Of a stretch of DNA of 64,000 bases, positions 8,363 through 17,311 are shown in pieces. The stretch's first letter is position 1. Every line of letters begins with the position of its first letter. Made by a program: the position numbers and the translations under genes. The stretch is from Astrobacterium formosum (GTDB lineage Bacteria; Pseudomonadota; Alphaproteobacteria; Rhizobiales; Xanthobacteraceae): contig JAVDCA010000001.1 of NCBI GenBank assembly GCA_030848545.1, positions 62,001 through 126,000 on the forward strand, read 5' to 3'. The notes beneath the pieces were generated by a model. That model had not been told where the DNA came from and did no database searches. It worked only from the letters and a program-made list of their open reading frames with translations.

Positions 8363-8662
8363 ATGTATCTCTCGGGCGAAAGTCTCCTGGTCATACTGGT
8401 TGTCGGCCTCGTCGCCGGATGGCTGGCCGGCCAGATCGTGCAGGGCACAGGGTTTGGAATCATCGGTGATATCGCCATCGGGATCGTCGGCGCCTTCATC
8501 GGCAGCTGGCTTTTTCCCCGGCTCGGCATCCACCTCGGTGCCGGCATCATCTCGGCCATCATCAATGCCACCCTCGGCGCGGTGATCCTCTTGTTGATCA
8601 TCCGGCTGGTTCGTGGCGGTGGGGGATGGCGAGGCGGTTGGGGTTGGCGAGGGCGTTGGTAG
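8363..8662 (+). CDS. GlsB/YeaQ/YmgE-family stress-response membrane protein
   Basis: A small (99-residue) transglycosylase-associated/GlsB-type membrane protein. Three hydrophobic Gly-rich helices with the family pattern GWLAGQIVQGTGFGIIGDIA and GIVGAFIGSWLFP are visible, and the third contains ATLGAVILLLIIRLV. The C-terminal tail is Gly/Trp/Arg-rich (GGGGWRGGWGWRGRW), an unusual basic aromatic extension. ATG 8363 has GGAGG eight bases upstream; a GTG at 8357 is also in frame but worse placed. The family is linked to general stress responses in other bacteria. The biochemical role is unknown. Confidence 0.85.
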   Translation: MYLSGESLLVILVVGLVAGWLAGQIVQGTGFGIIGDIAIGIVGAFIGSWLFPRLGIHLGAGIISAIINATLGAVILLLIIRLVRGGGGWRGGWGWRGRW

Positions 8663-8813
8663 CCGTCCGACCGAGGTGCCTGAACCGTGTGCGACGATCG
8701 TCACGTTCGACGATCCATGCACCAGCGCGGGATTGTACCGTGACGCTTGCGAGGTCGGCACGCGATGACGACAAATCGAAGGAGAATGCGGACGTGAAGC
8801 GTCCGCGTGGCCG

Positions 8814-9623
8814 TTACGACCGGGGCTCGACCGTGTTGGGCTGATCGTTGAGGACCACGCTCAGGAGTGAGGGGTGCACCTCGAGGTGGCCATTATATTC
8901 GATGAAGCCCAGGCTGCGGAATTTGTTCATGAAATGGCTGACGCGCGACCGGGTGGTGCCGATCATGTCGGCGAGGGTTTCCTGGCTGATCTTGGCGACG
9001 ATCGGCTCGGGCTTGCCCTCCTTGCCGAAATTGGCCAGGAGCAGCAGCACGCGGGCAAGCCGTTTTTCCGTCGAGTTGAACAACTGATCGACCAGGTCTT
9101 CTTCCACGCGGGCGTTGCGGGTGAGGATGTGGGAAATGAAGATCTGCGAAAACGCCGGCTCGTCCTGCAGCACCCGCACGATCTCAGCCTTGTCGACCCG
9201 CATCGCCAGGCAGTCCGTCATGGCGGTCGCGGTTGCCAGACGTCGCGGCTGCCCGATCAGGCATCCCTCACCGAGAAATTCGTCGGGCCCGAGCATCGCG
9301 ACGACGGCTTCCTTGCCTTGCGTCGACACGACGGTGACCTTGATCCGCCCCTCTTTGATGTAGATGACCGAATCCGCGTCGTCACCTTGCAAGAATACGA
9401 CGTCGCCCTTGCGATGCTTGGTGATGACGCGGCCCATGGCGGCCGTTTCCAGGAACGCAGCGGGATTGAACGGTGCACCGTCCGCCGCCCCCGGGGGGGC
9501 TCCCATGGCCATGCCGTATCCTTTCATTCCGATGCAATTTGCGGCGGCGCCGACCGTGGCCATCACCTGATCGATGGATGCCCGGTCGATTCCCGGAACT
9601 GGGAATCTCCGAGCGAGCGCCAC
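8814..9623 (-). CDS. Crp/Fnr-family transcriptional regulator
   Basis: Up to 269 residues. It has a cyclic-nucleotide-binding-like beta roll (about 58-170, with KGDVVFLQGDDADSVIYIKE and DEFLGEGCLIGQ) and a C-terminal winged helix-turn-helix (KISQETLADMIGTTRSRVSH as recognition region). Fnr-type N-terminal iron-sulfur cysteines are absent: only one Cys lies before the beta roll. The start is uncertain. A GTG at 9623 gives the longest form; ATG codons around 9527-9563 are alternatives without strong ribosome-binding sites. The effector is unknown. The gene is monocistronic, converging with the stress membrane-protein genes. Confidence 0.88.
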   Translation of the reverse strand: MALARRFPVPGIDRASIDQVMATVGAAANCIGMKGYGMAMGAPPGAADGAPFNPAAFLETAAMGRVITKHRKGDVVFLQGDDADSVIYIKEGRIKVTVVSTQGKEAVVAMLGPDEFLGEGCLIGQPRRLATATAMTDCLAMRVDKAEIVRVLQDEPAFSQIFISHILTRNARVEEDLVDQLFNSTEKRLARVLLLLANFGKEGKPEPIVAKISQETLADMIGTTRSRVSHFMNKFRSLGFIEYNGHLEVHPSLLSVVLNDQPNTVEPRS

Positions 9624-9691
9624 ACGTGGATGAATTATTGCTTGCGCCGCCTGCTCAGCAGGCGGCCAGTGTAAAGTAGTCAGGTGTCGGA

Positions 9692-9724
9692 GTCACGGCA
9701 TGTCCGCTAACGGACTGCCGTGAC
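9692..9724. other. Strong intergenic hairpin
   Basis: GTCACGGCA (9692-9700) pairs with TGCCGTGAC (9716-9724), and GTCCG (9702-9706) with CGGAC (9711-9715), around a CTAA loop with one bulged T. It lies between the end of the BA14K gene and the start of the Crp/Fnr gene, both on the minus strand. There is no T run, so it would be a transcript-stabilising or rho-dependent 3' structure for the BA14K message. Confidence 0.5.
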
Positions 9725-9807
9725 CGGGCACAGGACCGCTCGCCGGGCGGCTCCTGCAAGTGTCCAGTAGTCCCGGCCGCACGCGGCCGGCTGACGGCTG
9801 GTCGCCG

Positions 9808-10227
9808 TCACGGACACGGATGGCGCAGGCCATCGTAGCCGAGATAGGTCCCGGACCCGGGGTCATAGGACCTGAAGCGCTGCGCACAATAAGCGACCGC
9901 GTCGCCGCCCGGGGCCACGACGTAACCCGGACGGCCGCCGTATCCGTAAGGCTGCGTCGCGCCGACGATCGCGCTGCCGATCAGGGCGCCGGCGACAATG
10001 CCCAGACCGGCACCCCCATAGCCGCGGCCACGGTGTCCGCCACGGTAGCCACCGTAATGGCCGCCACGATAACCACCGCGGCGATATTGCACCATTTCGA
10101 CCGACGGCGTCGCCGCGTTCTGCAACGCGAGCGGCGTCGATATCGGGGTCGCGGCCGCCGGGCCGGCAAACAGGGGCGCGACGGCAACCGTCAGCAGGGC
10201 GGCGAGTATTTTTGATGAAATCATCAT
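9808..10227 (-). CDS. BA14K-family exported protein
   Basis: About 139 residues with a signal peptide (KILAALLTVAVAPLFAGPAA). A Gly/Arg/Tyr-rich repeat zone follows (about 48-75, GGYRGGHYGGYRGG-like), then a glycine-zipper-like hydrophobic segment (AGLGIVAGALIGSAIVGA). The C-terminal BA14K signature AYCAQRFRSYDPGSGTYLG ends with two conserved cysteines. The family is named for a Brucella 14-kDa immunoreactive protein and is confined to Hyphomicrobiales relatives. Several ATGs lie close together; ATG 10227 has GGAGA eight bases upstream. Likely periplasmic or surface-associated. Confidence 0.9.
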   Translation of the reverse strand: MMISSKILAALLTVAVAPLFAGPAAATPISTPLALQNAATPSVEMVQYRRGGYRGGHYGGYRGGHRGRGYGGAGLGIVAGALIGSAIVGATQPYGYGGRPGYVVAPGGDAVAYCAQRFRSYDPGSGTYLGYDGLRHPCP

Positions 10228-10793
10228 GATCATGTCTCCATTCATTTACAGCGAAAACAACCGCCGATGCCCGCGAACGGCGATTTCGGAGGTCGCGAGC
10301 AGCGGTGGGCGCGCGATAAATGCGGCCATGCGGCTTGTGTACATATGCGTATGGTCGTGAAATATTACAATGTATTTCGCCTCGACCAACAAAATATAAC
10401 TCTCTTCTGTCGCGGAACTTCTTGGTGAAAGAGCGCCGTCGCCGCGATTGTTGCATCTATTTACTCAAGAAAAGCGATCGAAACTTCGCCCGCGACAAGA
10501 CAGCAACACATTGCTGATGTCGGCGGCGGCCGGCGTACTGATCGCCGGTCGGCCCGGCGTTCGCGCCGGCGCCGGATGCCGCGATGAAGTCGAGACAGGC
10601 CGGCGCCAAGGTGGAGCGCAAAGGCGTCAAGGCGCGGAGCTATGGGCGCCAAAGCCGGCAGTTCGACGTTTGTCCGGACGAAGCCTTCTGGCAGGCGAGA
10701 CACGGACGCGTATTTGCGGCAAAATCGACCTTGCGACGTCGAGCCGAACGAGGCGATTCGAAGCGGATCGCTGTTCTGAACAACAGATTCTAC
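10228..10793. other. Intergenic region without a recognised gene
   Basis: These 566 bases separate the divergent BA14K and DUF502 genes. The part near 10320-10420 is more AT-rich than its surroundings and is the likely promoter zone. I found no short gene with a ribosome-binding site and no terminator. A GGAAC at 10414 is discussed under rejected items. Confidence 0.5.
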
Positions 10794-11567
10794 ATGCGTT
10801 CAATCCTGCGGCGCGTCTGGCGCACGAGCATCATCGGCAATCTGGTGGCCGGCTCGCTGGTCATCCTGCCCTTGGTGCTCACCGTCCTGATCATCGGCTG
10901 GGCGATTAATTGGATCGTGGCGGTGGCCGGTCCAGGCACCTGGTTCGGCGACATTTTGACATTTGGTGGCGCTGCGCTGATCGGCCCGCAGCGCGAAGGG
11001 CTGACCTTCCTCATCGGCGTCGTGCTGATGCTGTTCATCCTGTGGCTGCTCGGCCTGGCCGTGCGTGCCCAGGCGCAGCGGACCGCCGCGCACGTCATCG
11101 ACGATCTTTTCGCGAAAGTGCCCCTGTTCCGGACCGTGTACAGGCCGATATCGCAGGTCGTGCGGCTGTTCGCCCGCAGCAATGCCGACCTGGCCGGCCT
11201 TCCCGTGGTGATGTGCCGGCTGGGCGGAGCCGAGGGCGTCGACGTGCCGGCGTTTCTCGCATCCTCGCAGACCTACGAAGTGAACGGCGAGCCGCGGCTG
11301 CTGGTCTATTTGCCGACATCTCCGTTGCCGGCCTGGGGCGGACTGGTCCTGGTGCCGAAATCCGCCGTCGTCCCCGTGCCGGACATGGATGCCGACGCGC
11401 TCATCAAGCTCTACTTCTCGTTCGGCGTATTGGGACCGGAAACCATTCCGGCCGCCACGCCGCGCCGGGATGCCGCGCCCGCCCTGCCCAACAAAGCCGG
11501 ATCCGAACCGGAGGCGCCGGTCTGCGGCGCTCGCGAAGGCGATGCTCCGGGTCTGAAGCGCGTTTAA
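10794..11567 (+). CDS. DUF502-family membrane protein
   Basis: A 257-residue inner-membrane protein. Transmembrane helix 1 (NLVAGSLVILPLVLTVLIIG, about 12-31) and helix 2 (LTFLIGVVLMLFILWLLGLA, about 63-82) are followed by the DUF502 core VPLFRTVYRPISQVVRLF and the soluble domain (FLASSQTYEVNGEPRLLVYL, TSPLPAWGGLVLVP). Membership is clear; the biochemical role is unknown. ATG 10794 matches where the family similarity begins, although no strong ribosome-binding site precedes it. The C terminus is a Pro/Ala-rich disordered tail. Confidence 0.85.
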   Translation: MRSILRRVWRTSIIGNLVAGSLVILPLVLTVLIIGWAINWIVAVAGPGTWFGDILTFGGAALIGPQREGLTFLIGVVLMLFILWLLGLAVRAQAQRTAAHVIDDLFAKVPLFRTVYRPISQVVRLFARSNADLAGLPVVMCRLGGAEGVDVPAFLASSQTYEVNGEPRLLVYLPTSPLPAWGGLVLVPKSAVVPVPDMDADALIKLYFSFGVLGPETIPAATPRRDAAPALPNKAGSEPEAPVCGAREGDAPGLKRV

Positions 11568-11667
11568 TCCTGAGGGGCGAGCCGACCACGAAATCCGCTC
11601 GGCGCGCGAAAGCAAGCGGTCCGGTCAAGCGGGGATCGTCGCCATCGCGCCGTATTGCGCCCGGCCT

Positions 11668-12654
11668 TCACCGCGCCGCGCCCGGATAGACGACCTTCCA
11701 ATCGCTCTTCATGTCGACCACGGTCCAGCCCTTCTGGCGCGCCTCGTCGAGCGCCTTGTCGAGGTGGCCGATCGTCGACTGGCGGTCATAGGCCCATTCG
11801 CGCGCGGCGTCGGTGTGGTGGACCAGGAGGGCGAAGCGGGCGCCGCGTCCGGCCGTGGTCCATTGCAGCATTTCGAGGTCGCCGTCGGAATTGCCGAACG
11901 ATGCGATAGGACGGCGGCCGATATGCGAGTTGATTCCGATCGGCTTGCCGTCATTGTCGTCGACGAAATCCCACTCCGGCAAACGCACCAGAACCGGCTT
12001 GCCGTCACGCAGTTCGAACCGGGTCTTGATGCTCGAGCCGACCACCTGTTCGGGAGGAATCCCGTAGGTCTTTTCCACCCATGGCCGCATGAACGCGTTT
12101 TCGCCGCCCGATACGATGAAGGTCTTGAATCCGTTGGCGCGCAGATAGGCGAGCAGCTCCAGCATCGGCTGGTAGACCATCTCAGTGTAGGGCCGACCCG
12201 TCGTCGGATGGCGGGCGGTGGCGATCCATTCGCGCACCATGACGTCGTATTCGTCGGTGGTCATGCCGGCATGGGTGGACAGCAGGATCTGGGTGGCGGC
12301 CGGCACGCCGCCGGCGAGTGCCGCCTTCACGTCGCCCTTGAGCAGCGAAGCGTACGGCTCCGTGGTCGCCCATTCGGGATGCTGGGGCGCCAGCGAGCGG
12401 ACGCGGTCGAAGCCGAACAGGAACTGAAAGTACATCGGCTTTTCGGCCCACAGGGTGCCGTCATTGTCGAAGGTGGCGATGCGCTCCTCCACCGGGACGA
12501 AGTCCGGCGAACCGGGCGTCGTGACCTTGCCGATGAAGGCGACGATCGCCTGCCGGGTGGCGGTGTCGTTCCACGACGGCAGGGGATCGGCGGCGAATGC
12601 CGTCGTGGTGAGGGCGAAGAGAACGAGGAGGGACTTGATGAGAAGAGATTTCAT
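11668..12654 (-). CDS. Exported HAD-superfamily phosphatase-like protein
   Basis: A 328-residue protein with a signal peptide (LLIKSLLVLFALTTTAFAAD). HAD motifs are visible: motif I FDNDGTLW (nucleophile Asp in DNDGT), motif II FIVSGGEN, and the motif IV region FGNSDGDLEM. It would act in the periplasm as a phosphatase or phosphotransferase on an unknown substrate. Start ATG 12654 is followed at once by the signal peptide; the frame is open far upstream but without similarity. It lies on the same strand as the metallophosphoesterase gene upstream, with a palindromic repeat in the gap. Confidence 0.87.
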   Translation of the reverse strand: MKSLLIKSLLVLFALTTTAFAADPLPSWNDTATRQAIVAFIGKVTTPGSPDFVPVEERIATFDNDGTLWAEKPMYFQFLFGFDRVRSLAPQHPEWATTEPYASLLKGDVKAALAGGVPAATQILLSTHAGMTTDEYDVMVREWIATARHPTTGRPYTEMVYQPMLELLAYLRANGFKTFIVSGGENAFMRPWVEKTYGIPPEQVVGSSIKTRFELRDGKPVLVRLPEWDFVDDNDGKPIGINSHIGRRPIASFGNSDGDLEMLQWTTAGRGARFALLVHHTDAAREWAYDRQSTIGHLDKALDEARQKGWTVVDMKSDWKVVYPGAAR

Positions 12655-12730
12655 ATGGACACCGACATGGCCTGGTTCGTATCCGGGCAAGCAGCGGCTT
12701 GCACGGTTTTCGACTATCGACGGGCCTGAT

Positions 12731-12866
12731 CCCTCCTCCGCGCTCTTGCGCGGGGGAGGGTGGCGCCGAAGGCGTCGGGTGGGGGCTCTTGGCCCCAAGT
12801 TCGGGGCTGATTTCGTTCGACCCCACCCCCGCCCTTCGGGCGGACCCTCCCCTTTCAGGGGAGGGA
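12731..12866. repeat. Palindromic intergenic repeat, CCCTCCCC type
   Basis: A GC-rich palindromic block in the gap between the metallophosphoesterase and HAD genes. Its right end is the hairpin CCCTCCCCTTTCAGGGGAGGG (about 12845-12865) without its last base written out as pairing, and its left end is CCTCCTCC with the matching GGGGGAGGG. The central part holds GGGCTCTTGGCCCC and CCCGCCCTTCGGGCGG. A related block recurs at 37171-37273. Such elements are widespread in Hyphomicrobiales intergenic DNA. Confidence 0.7.
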
Positions 12867-12887
12867 TATTTGATCGATCCGTCGAAA

Positions 12888-14891
12888 TCACTTCCGCCCG
12901 GCGAAGGTCCGCTTCAGCACGCCTGCCATCTCGGGCGAGAGCTGCTTCAACAGCTCCACATTGCACGAGGCGTGATACGGCACGGGCTTTTCCGCCGTCG
13001 TCAGGTCGGTGAAGCGGATCGATGGGTCGAGTGCTTTCGGATCGTCGCTTTGCGGGCGGGTCGGGTCCATGCTCGGCACCGGCAGCGTTCCGCGGCCGGC
13101 GGCGGTGGCGAAGTTGGGGTAGTTCGGCCGGGAGTCGTTTTGGACGATCTGCTGCGCCGCGATGGCGTATTTGCGCGACTGCGCGGCGGGCGTGCCCTCG
13201 GCGATGGCGACGTCCACATTGAGGGTCTCGATCGAAACCGTACCGTCGCCGTTGAGAAAGATCTCGAAGGTGCGGAACTGCTGCGGAAAGTCCCGCAGCG
13301 CGCTCGTCTCCACCTGCCAGAAGCCTTGCTCGGGCCGGCTCGGGTCGGCGGACGGGAACGCCTTGACGACGTTGACGTGGCGATGGCCGGATATCCACAT
13401 CAGGAGGTTCGGGGTCGCCTGCAGGGTCTTGACGAGGCCGGCGAGATCGACGGCGTTGCCGACGCCGGCTTTCATGTCCTTGTCGCCCGTCCACCATTCC
13501 ATCTCCGAGCCGATGGGCGAGACGCCGATCGGGATATGGTTGGCGACGATCATGAGCTGGTTGTCGACCTGGCCGCGGGCGAGTTCGTCCTTGAGCCATT
13601 GCCAGCGCTTGGCGTCCAGATAGCCGTGGCCGTGGATGTCGAACGAGCCGTCATGCTCGGAGCGCGTGACGTCGAGCACGATCACTTTGAGGGGGACACC
13701 GGCCTTGGGGACGAAGCTGTAGCAGCCGAACGCTTCGGCTGCGCCCGCTGCGGCGTCGGGATTGACCAGGTTGAAACCGTGGCCTTTGGGGTTCGTGGTC
13801 GTGTTGAAGAACTCGGCGAACCATTCGGCGCGGGCAAGCGGCCGGCGGCCGGGATCGGGTGCCACCCGCGGCGGGCCGTCCTTGAAGGCGGGATCGTCGG
13901 CGCGGCCCGCATGGATGATTTTGCCGTAGGGACTGGCGCCGTCGAGCACGCCCGCATAGTAGGCGGGCCCCGCCTTGAAGTTGCGATAGTCGAACAGGGC
14001 CGGGAAGCCGGCGAGGTTGGGGCGGAGCGCGTTACCGATCGCCCATACCCGGTCAGACGTGTAGGAGGGCCGCAGTCCGGCCGAGGGCTCGGCATCGATC
14101 GGGAACGAGCCGATCATGAAGTGATCGTGGTTGCCGAGGACCTGGTACCATGGGATCGACTTGTCGAGCCCGGCGGCCTGGTACGGCATCTGGAAGTCGA
14201 TCGTGTCGGCGCCCTTGTGCTCGCCCGAGCTGGGCACGATCACCTTGCCGTCGAGGACGTCGATGTACCAGCGGATCTCGTTGTACTGCGTGCTGTTGCA
14301 GGCGTCGCCCAAAGAGATGCCGAAATCGAAGGCGTCGCGCTTGTGCAGGTCGTTGACGGTCTGCACGGCGGCATCGAGGACGTGGGTCGTGTAGAGCATC
14401 ACCGGCGAATAGACCGACGTGTTGGAGGCTGCCGCCGGCTCGGTCTGCTGGAACGCGATCAGCTGGTTCGGTGCTTCCTTGTCGGTGATGTGGATGTCGG
14501 AGAAGGAGAAGAAGCGCAGCAGCCGCGAAGGCGCCGCGTCGGGCTTCTTGTAGCCGGCCGGCATCAGGTCGGTGCGCGTGGCGACCGGCAGGCCGGACCC
14601 GTAGGTCCATTCGCCGTAGCCGAACTCCTTGTAGCGCGGCACGAGATGCAGCTCGGTCTTGGTGAGGCCGGGCGTGAGCGAGACCGGGAAGGCGAGCATG
14701 CGCTCGCGCGTGGTCACGACCGGTGTCGTAATCGGATACTGCTTCGGCGTCGCCGCCCAGGCGGGCACGCCGAACGAGCCGGCCAGCGACACGCTGCCGG
14801 CAACTGCCGCCGAGGATTTCAAGAACGCACGCCGGCTCGCCAGCACGCCGCGTCCAGCGGACGGCGCGCCGGTGACATCACGGTGATCCAT
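12888..14891 (-). CDS. TIGR03768-like exported metallophosphoesterase
   Basis: A 667-residue protein. The twin-arginine motif SRRAFLKSS is followed by a hydrophobic Ala/Gly stretch ending at AWAA, indicating Tat export. Metallophosphoesterase blocks are visible: FSFSDIHITD (D-x-H), ISLGDACNS (GD), VLGNHDHFM (GNHD), VANHIPIG and SGHRHVNVV (GHxH). It therefore binds two metals and hydrolyses phosphoesters in the periplasm or outside. The length and layout match the TIGR03768 subfamily as I know it. ATG 14891 starts just before the Tat signal. The downstream same-strand gene encodes another exported phosphatase-like protein. Confidence 0.88.
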   Translation of the reverse strand: MDHRDVTGAPSAGRGVLASRRAFLKSSAAVAGSVSLAGSFGVPAWAATPKQYPITTPVVTTRERMLAFPVSLTPGLTKTELHLVPRYKEFGYGEWTYGSGLPVATRTDLMPAGYKKPDAAPSRLLRFFSFSDIHITDKEAPNQLIAFQQTEPAAASNTSVYSPVMLYTTHVLDAAVQTVNDLHKRDAFDFGISLGDACNSTQYNEIRWYIDVLDGKVIVPSSGEHKGADTIDFQMPYQAAGLDKSIPWYQVLGNHDHFMIGSFPIDAEPSAGLRPSYTSDRVWAIGNALRPNLAGFPALFDYRNFKAGPAYYAGVLDGASPYGKIIHAGRADDPAFKDGPPRVAPDPGRRPLARAEWFAEFFNTTTNPKGHGFNLVNPDAAAGAAEAFGCYSFVPKAGVPLKVIVLDVTRSEHDGSFDIHGHGYLDAKRWQWLKDELARGQVDNQLMIVANHIPIGVSPIGSEMEWWTGDKDMKAGVGNAVDLAGLVKTLQATPNLLMWISGHRHVNVVKAFPSADPSRPEQGFWQVETSALRDFPQQFRTFEIFLNGDGTVSIETLNVDVAIAEGTPAAQSRKYAIAAQQIVQNDSRPNYPNFATAAGRGTLPVPSMDPTRPQSDDPKALDPSIRFTDLTTAEKPVPYHASCNVELLKQLSPEMAGVLKRTFAGRK

Positions 14892-15117
14892 AGGACTGAC
14901 CTTTTATGATTTGCCGCCACCGGGGGTCGCAACAGCCGTGTTGTTCGTCGCCAGGTCCCTATGCCGGATCGGCACGGGCGACGCGTGGCGTTGTCGAGAG
15001 CGGCTTGTAGCGCAAAGGTCTTAATTCGGCGCAAAGCGCAGGCAGGTCGGTGCGTGCGAAAGGCTCGCGGTCATCTCCGTCATTCCGCAGACGTGGCCCA
15101 AGGTGCACCTCTGGCGT

Positions 15118-15891
15118 TCAAGTGCTTCGGATCGCGGGATCCGCGTGCGCACCATGTCCGGCGCCGTCGTGGCGGTGCTCGTGATCGGAATCGCCCCCGT
15201 GGACATGGACATGATCGTGCGCATGGACGTGGCGGTGGAGGTAGGCCGGTGTCAGGTGGCCGTCTTTCAGGAGCACGGCCCGGGTGGCGAGCCTCTCCAG
15301 AAAGAGGCGGTCGTGGGACACGATCACCATGGCGACGGAAAGGCCCGTCAGGATGTCGGTGAGGCGGCCGAGATGGGTCTGGTCGAGGGCGTTGGTCGGC
15401 TCGTCGAGGAGCAGGACCTGCGGCTCCATGGCGAGGACGGCGGCGAGACTCACGAGCCGCTTTTCGCCGCCCGACAGGTGATGGGTGATGCGGGTCGAAA
15501 GGTGCGACAGGCCGAGGCGGCCGAGGGTCGCCTCGGCGCGGGCGATGGCGGTGGCGCGGGCGAGGCCGAGGTTCAGCGGACCGAAGGCGACGTCCTCGAT
15601 GACGGTCGGGGAGAACAGCTGGTCGTCGGGGTCCTGGAACAGGAGGCCGGCGCGGGTGCGGACGTCGTAGAAGTCCGTCTCGACGCGGCGCTCGCGCCCG
15701 AATGCGACGACGCGGCCGCTGGTCGGGGTTTCGAGCCCGACCAGGGTGCGCAGAAGCGTGGTCTTGCCGGCCCCGATGGCGCCCACGAGGGCGAGGCGCG
15801 TTCCGGTCATGAGGGTCATCGAGATGCGGTCGAGGATCGGCCGGCCGGCGCGTTCCACGGTGACGTCGGCGAGTTCGAACAGGATGCTCAC
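15118..15891 (-). CDS. nikO: Nickel ECF transporter ATPase with His-rich tail
   Basis: A 257-residue ABC ATPase of the CbiO/NikO type that powers the Nik energy-coupling-factor transporter at the inner membrane. Walker A is GAIGAGKTT, the Q-loop is [14 protein letters not shown] (ECF-type), the signature is [14 protein letters not shown], Walker B is VLLLDEP, and the H-loop is VIVSHD. The last 40 residues contain about a dozen histidines in [13 protein letters not shown]-like clusters, probably nickel-binding. The start is GTG 15891, overlapping the nikQ stop as GTGA, so the genes are translationally coupled. It is the last gene of nikMLQO. Cobalt rather than nickel is the alternative; NikR and NikK/NikL favour nickel. 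Confidence 0.93.
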   Translation of the reverse strand: MSILFELADVTVERAGRPILDRISMTLMTGTRLALVGAIGAGKTTLLRTLVGLETPTSGRVVAFGRERRVETDFYDVRTRAGLLFQDPDDQLFSPTVIEDVAFGPLNLGLARATAIARAEATLGRLGLSHLSTRITHHLSGGEKRLVSLAAVLAMEPQVLLLDEPTNALDQTHLGRLTDILTGLSVAMVIVSHDRLFLERLATRAVLLKDGHLTPAYLHRHVHAHDHVHVHGGDSDHEHRHDGAGHGAHADPAIRST

Positions 15892-16652
15892 GTCAGCCGG
15901 TCCATGGTGATCAGAAGGGCGAGGCCGAGCCCGGTCAGGGCGGCGAAGAATATGTCGGTGCCGCCGATCCGGCCGTCGGCGACCAGGACGAACCGGCCGA
16001 CGAAGCCGCGGCAGCGCATGGCCTCGTCGATGCGCTCGGCGCGCTCGAAGGCGCGCACCATGAGCTGGCCGGTGAAGTGCCCGAGGGTGCGCAGCGTGTG
16101 CCGCGAGGTCTTCCCCCGGAAGGCGCGCGCCCGCATGGCGTCGTGCAGGCGGCCGGCCTCGGCCCGGATCAACACGACGTAGCGGGCGGCGAACAACAGA
16201 AGGTGGACGAGCTTGGCCGGCATGCCGAGGCGCGCCAGGGCATGACCAAAGCGTACTGGTTCGAGCCCGGCCAGCAAGGTGAAGATCGCGATGGCGCAGA
16301 GATTGACGCGCAGCAGGACGAGGACGGCCCGCTCGACGCCCGGCTGCGACAGCGCGACGGGCCCCAGCACGACGAAGTTCGGCCCCGGAACCGTGACGGG
16401 CAGAAGGAGCGCCAGGATGACCAGGAAGCCCTCCAGATGGGTGAGGCGGCGGGCGAGCTCGCGCACGGACAGGCCGGCGAGAACGGCGAGCATCACGGCG
16501 ACCGGCACGAGCGCGGCCAGGAGGAACGGCGAGCGCAGGACGACGATCGTCAGAACGACCGTAAAGGTCGCGGCGACCCGCATGCGGGCATCGAGGCGGT
16601 CGAGGAGCGGCCGCGGTCCGGGGTCTGATCCGTACGCGAAGGCATCGCTCAT
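15888..16652 (-). CDS. nikQ: Nickel ECF transporter T component
   Basis: A 254-residue CbiQ/NikQ-family membrane protein that links the ATPase to the substrate-binding subunit. Several hydrophobic segments are visible (for example [20 protein letters not shown] and [14 protein letters not shown]). The two coupling-helix signatures of T components appear as AMRARAFRG and AMRCRGFVG (A-R-G type). ATG 16652 overlaps the nikL stop (ATGA) and its own stop overlaps nikO, so translation is coupled throughout. The length is normal for the family. Confidence 0.93.
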   Translation of the reverse strand: MSDAFAYGSDPGPRPLLDRLDARMRVAATFTVVLTIVVLRSPFLLAALVPVAVMLAVLAGLSVRELARRLTHLEGFLVILALLLPVTVPGPNFVVLGPVALSQPGVERAVLVLLRVNLCAIAIFTLLAGLEPVRFGHALARLGMPAKLVHLLLFAARYVVLIRAEAGRLHDAMRARAFRGKTSRHTLRTLGHFTGQLMVRAFERAERIDEAMRCRGFVGRFVLVADGRIGGTDIFFAALTGLGLALLITMDRLT

Positions 16653-17311
16653 GGTCCGCCTCCGGACCGCCGGCGACGCGACATGGCCCAGGCGGCGAGG
16701 CCGGCGAGGCCGACGATCATGCCGACCCCGCCCATGATGTCGTTGAAGCGCAGGCGGGCCTCGGCGAGGTTCTGGGCCTCGATGAGCGGCCGCAACTGGC
16801 GGGCGACCGCGCGCTCGGCGGCGGCTTCGACGAGGCGGGTGAGCGTTTCCGGGTCGATCGTGGCCGGGGAGGGCGCCGCGGTGCTCGCCGGGCTGTCGGC
16901 CGCCGGCGGTGTTTCGGCCGGCGCCTGCACCGCCGCGGCAATGGCCGGCGCGGTCAGGGAGAAGCGATCGGCGGGAATTTTCTCGTCGGCGAAGTGGCCA
17001 TCGCCGGTGTCGAGAGAAAGCGTGTAGTCGGCCGGCGCGGCGGCGGTCCAGGCGAAGGCGCCCTTTTCGTCGGTGCGGCCGCGGTGGACCGGCGCGCCGG
17101 CCGCGTCCTTGACGACGAAGTCCACGTCCTGTGGACGGCCGCCGCCGATGAAAAAGGCATAGCCCGACACGGTCATGCCGTCGACCGACACGAACAGTTT
17201 CAGGCGATGTGCCTGCGCGGACGTGGCGCCCGTGAGGGCGAGGGCCATGGCGAGGACAAAGGCGAGGGCAAAGGCGGCGAACAGGCCGAGGAGGGCGCGA
17301 ACGTGGTTCAT
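16649..17311 (-). CDS. nikL: Nickel transport accessory protein NikL-like
   Basis: A 220-residue membrane-anchored periplasmic protein. After a signal peptide ([18 protein letters not shown]) comes a carboxypeptidase-regulatory-like beta domain (about 36-110, [20 protein letters not shown] through [14 protein letters not shown]), a Pro/Ala linker, a predicted coiled coil and one C-terminal membrane helix ([17 protein letters not shown]) with a basic tail. This layout and the position between nikM and nikQ match the extra component called NikL in nickel ECF systems. ATGA overlaps link it to nikM and nikQ. The exact role (assembly or periplasmic nickel delivery) is not established. Confidence 0.82.
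   Translation of the reverse strand: MNHVRALLGLFAAFALAFVLAMALALTGATSAQAHRLKLFVSVDGMTVSGYAFFIGGGRPQDVDFVVKDAAGAPVHRGRTDEKGAFAWTAAAPADYTLSLDTGDGHFADEKIPADRFSLTAPAIAAAVQAPAETPPAADSPASTAAPSPATIDPETLTRLVEAAAERAVARQLRPLIEAQNLAEARLRFNDIMGGVGMIVGLAGLAAWAMSRRRRSGGGP

Noticed and set aside
8814-9623. The Crp/Fnr regulator as an oxygen-sensing Fnr
   Set aside because: The N-terminal Cys cluster needed for an iron-sulfur sensor is missing; only one Cys lies before the beta roll.
10414-10440. GGAAC with CGTC 18 bases later, considered as a general-stress (EcfG) promoter
   Set aside because: The -10 part is CGTC rather than CGTT, and the position is far from the start of the DUF502 gene; too weak to list.
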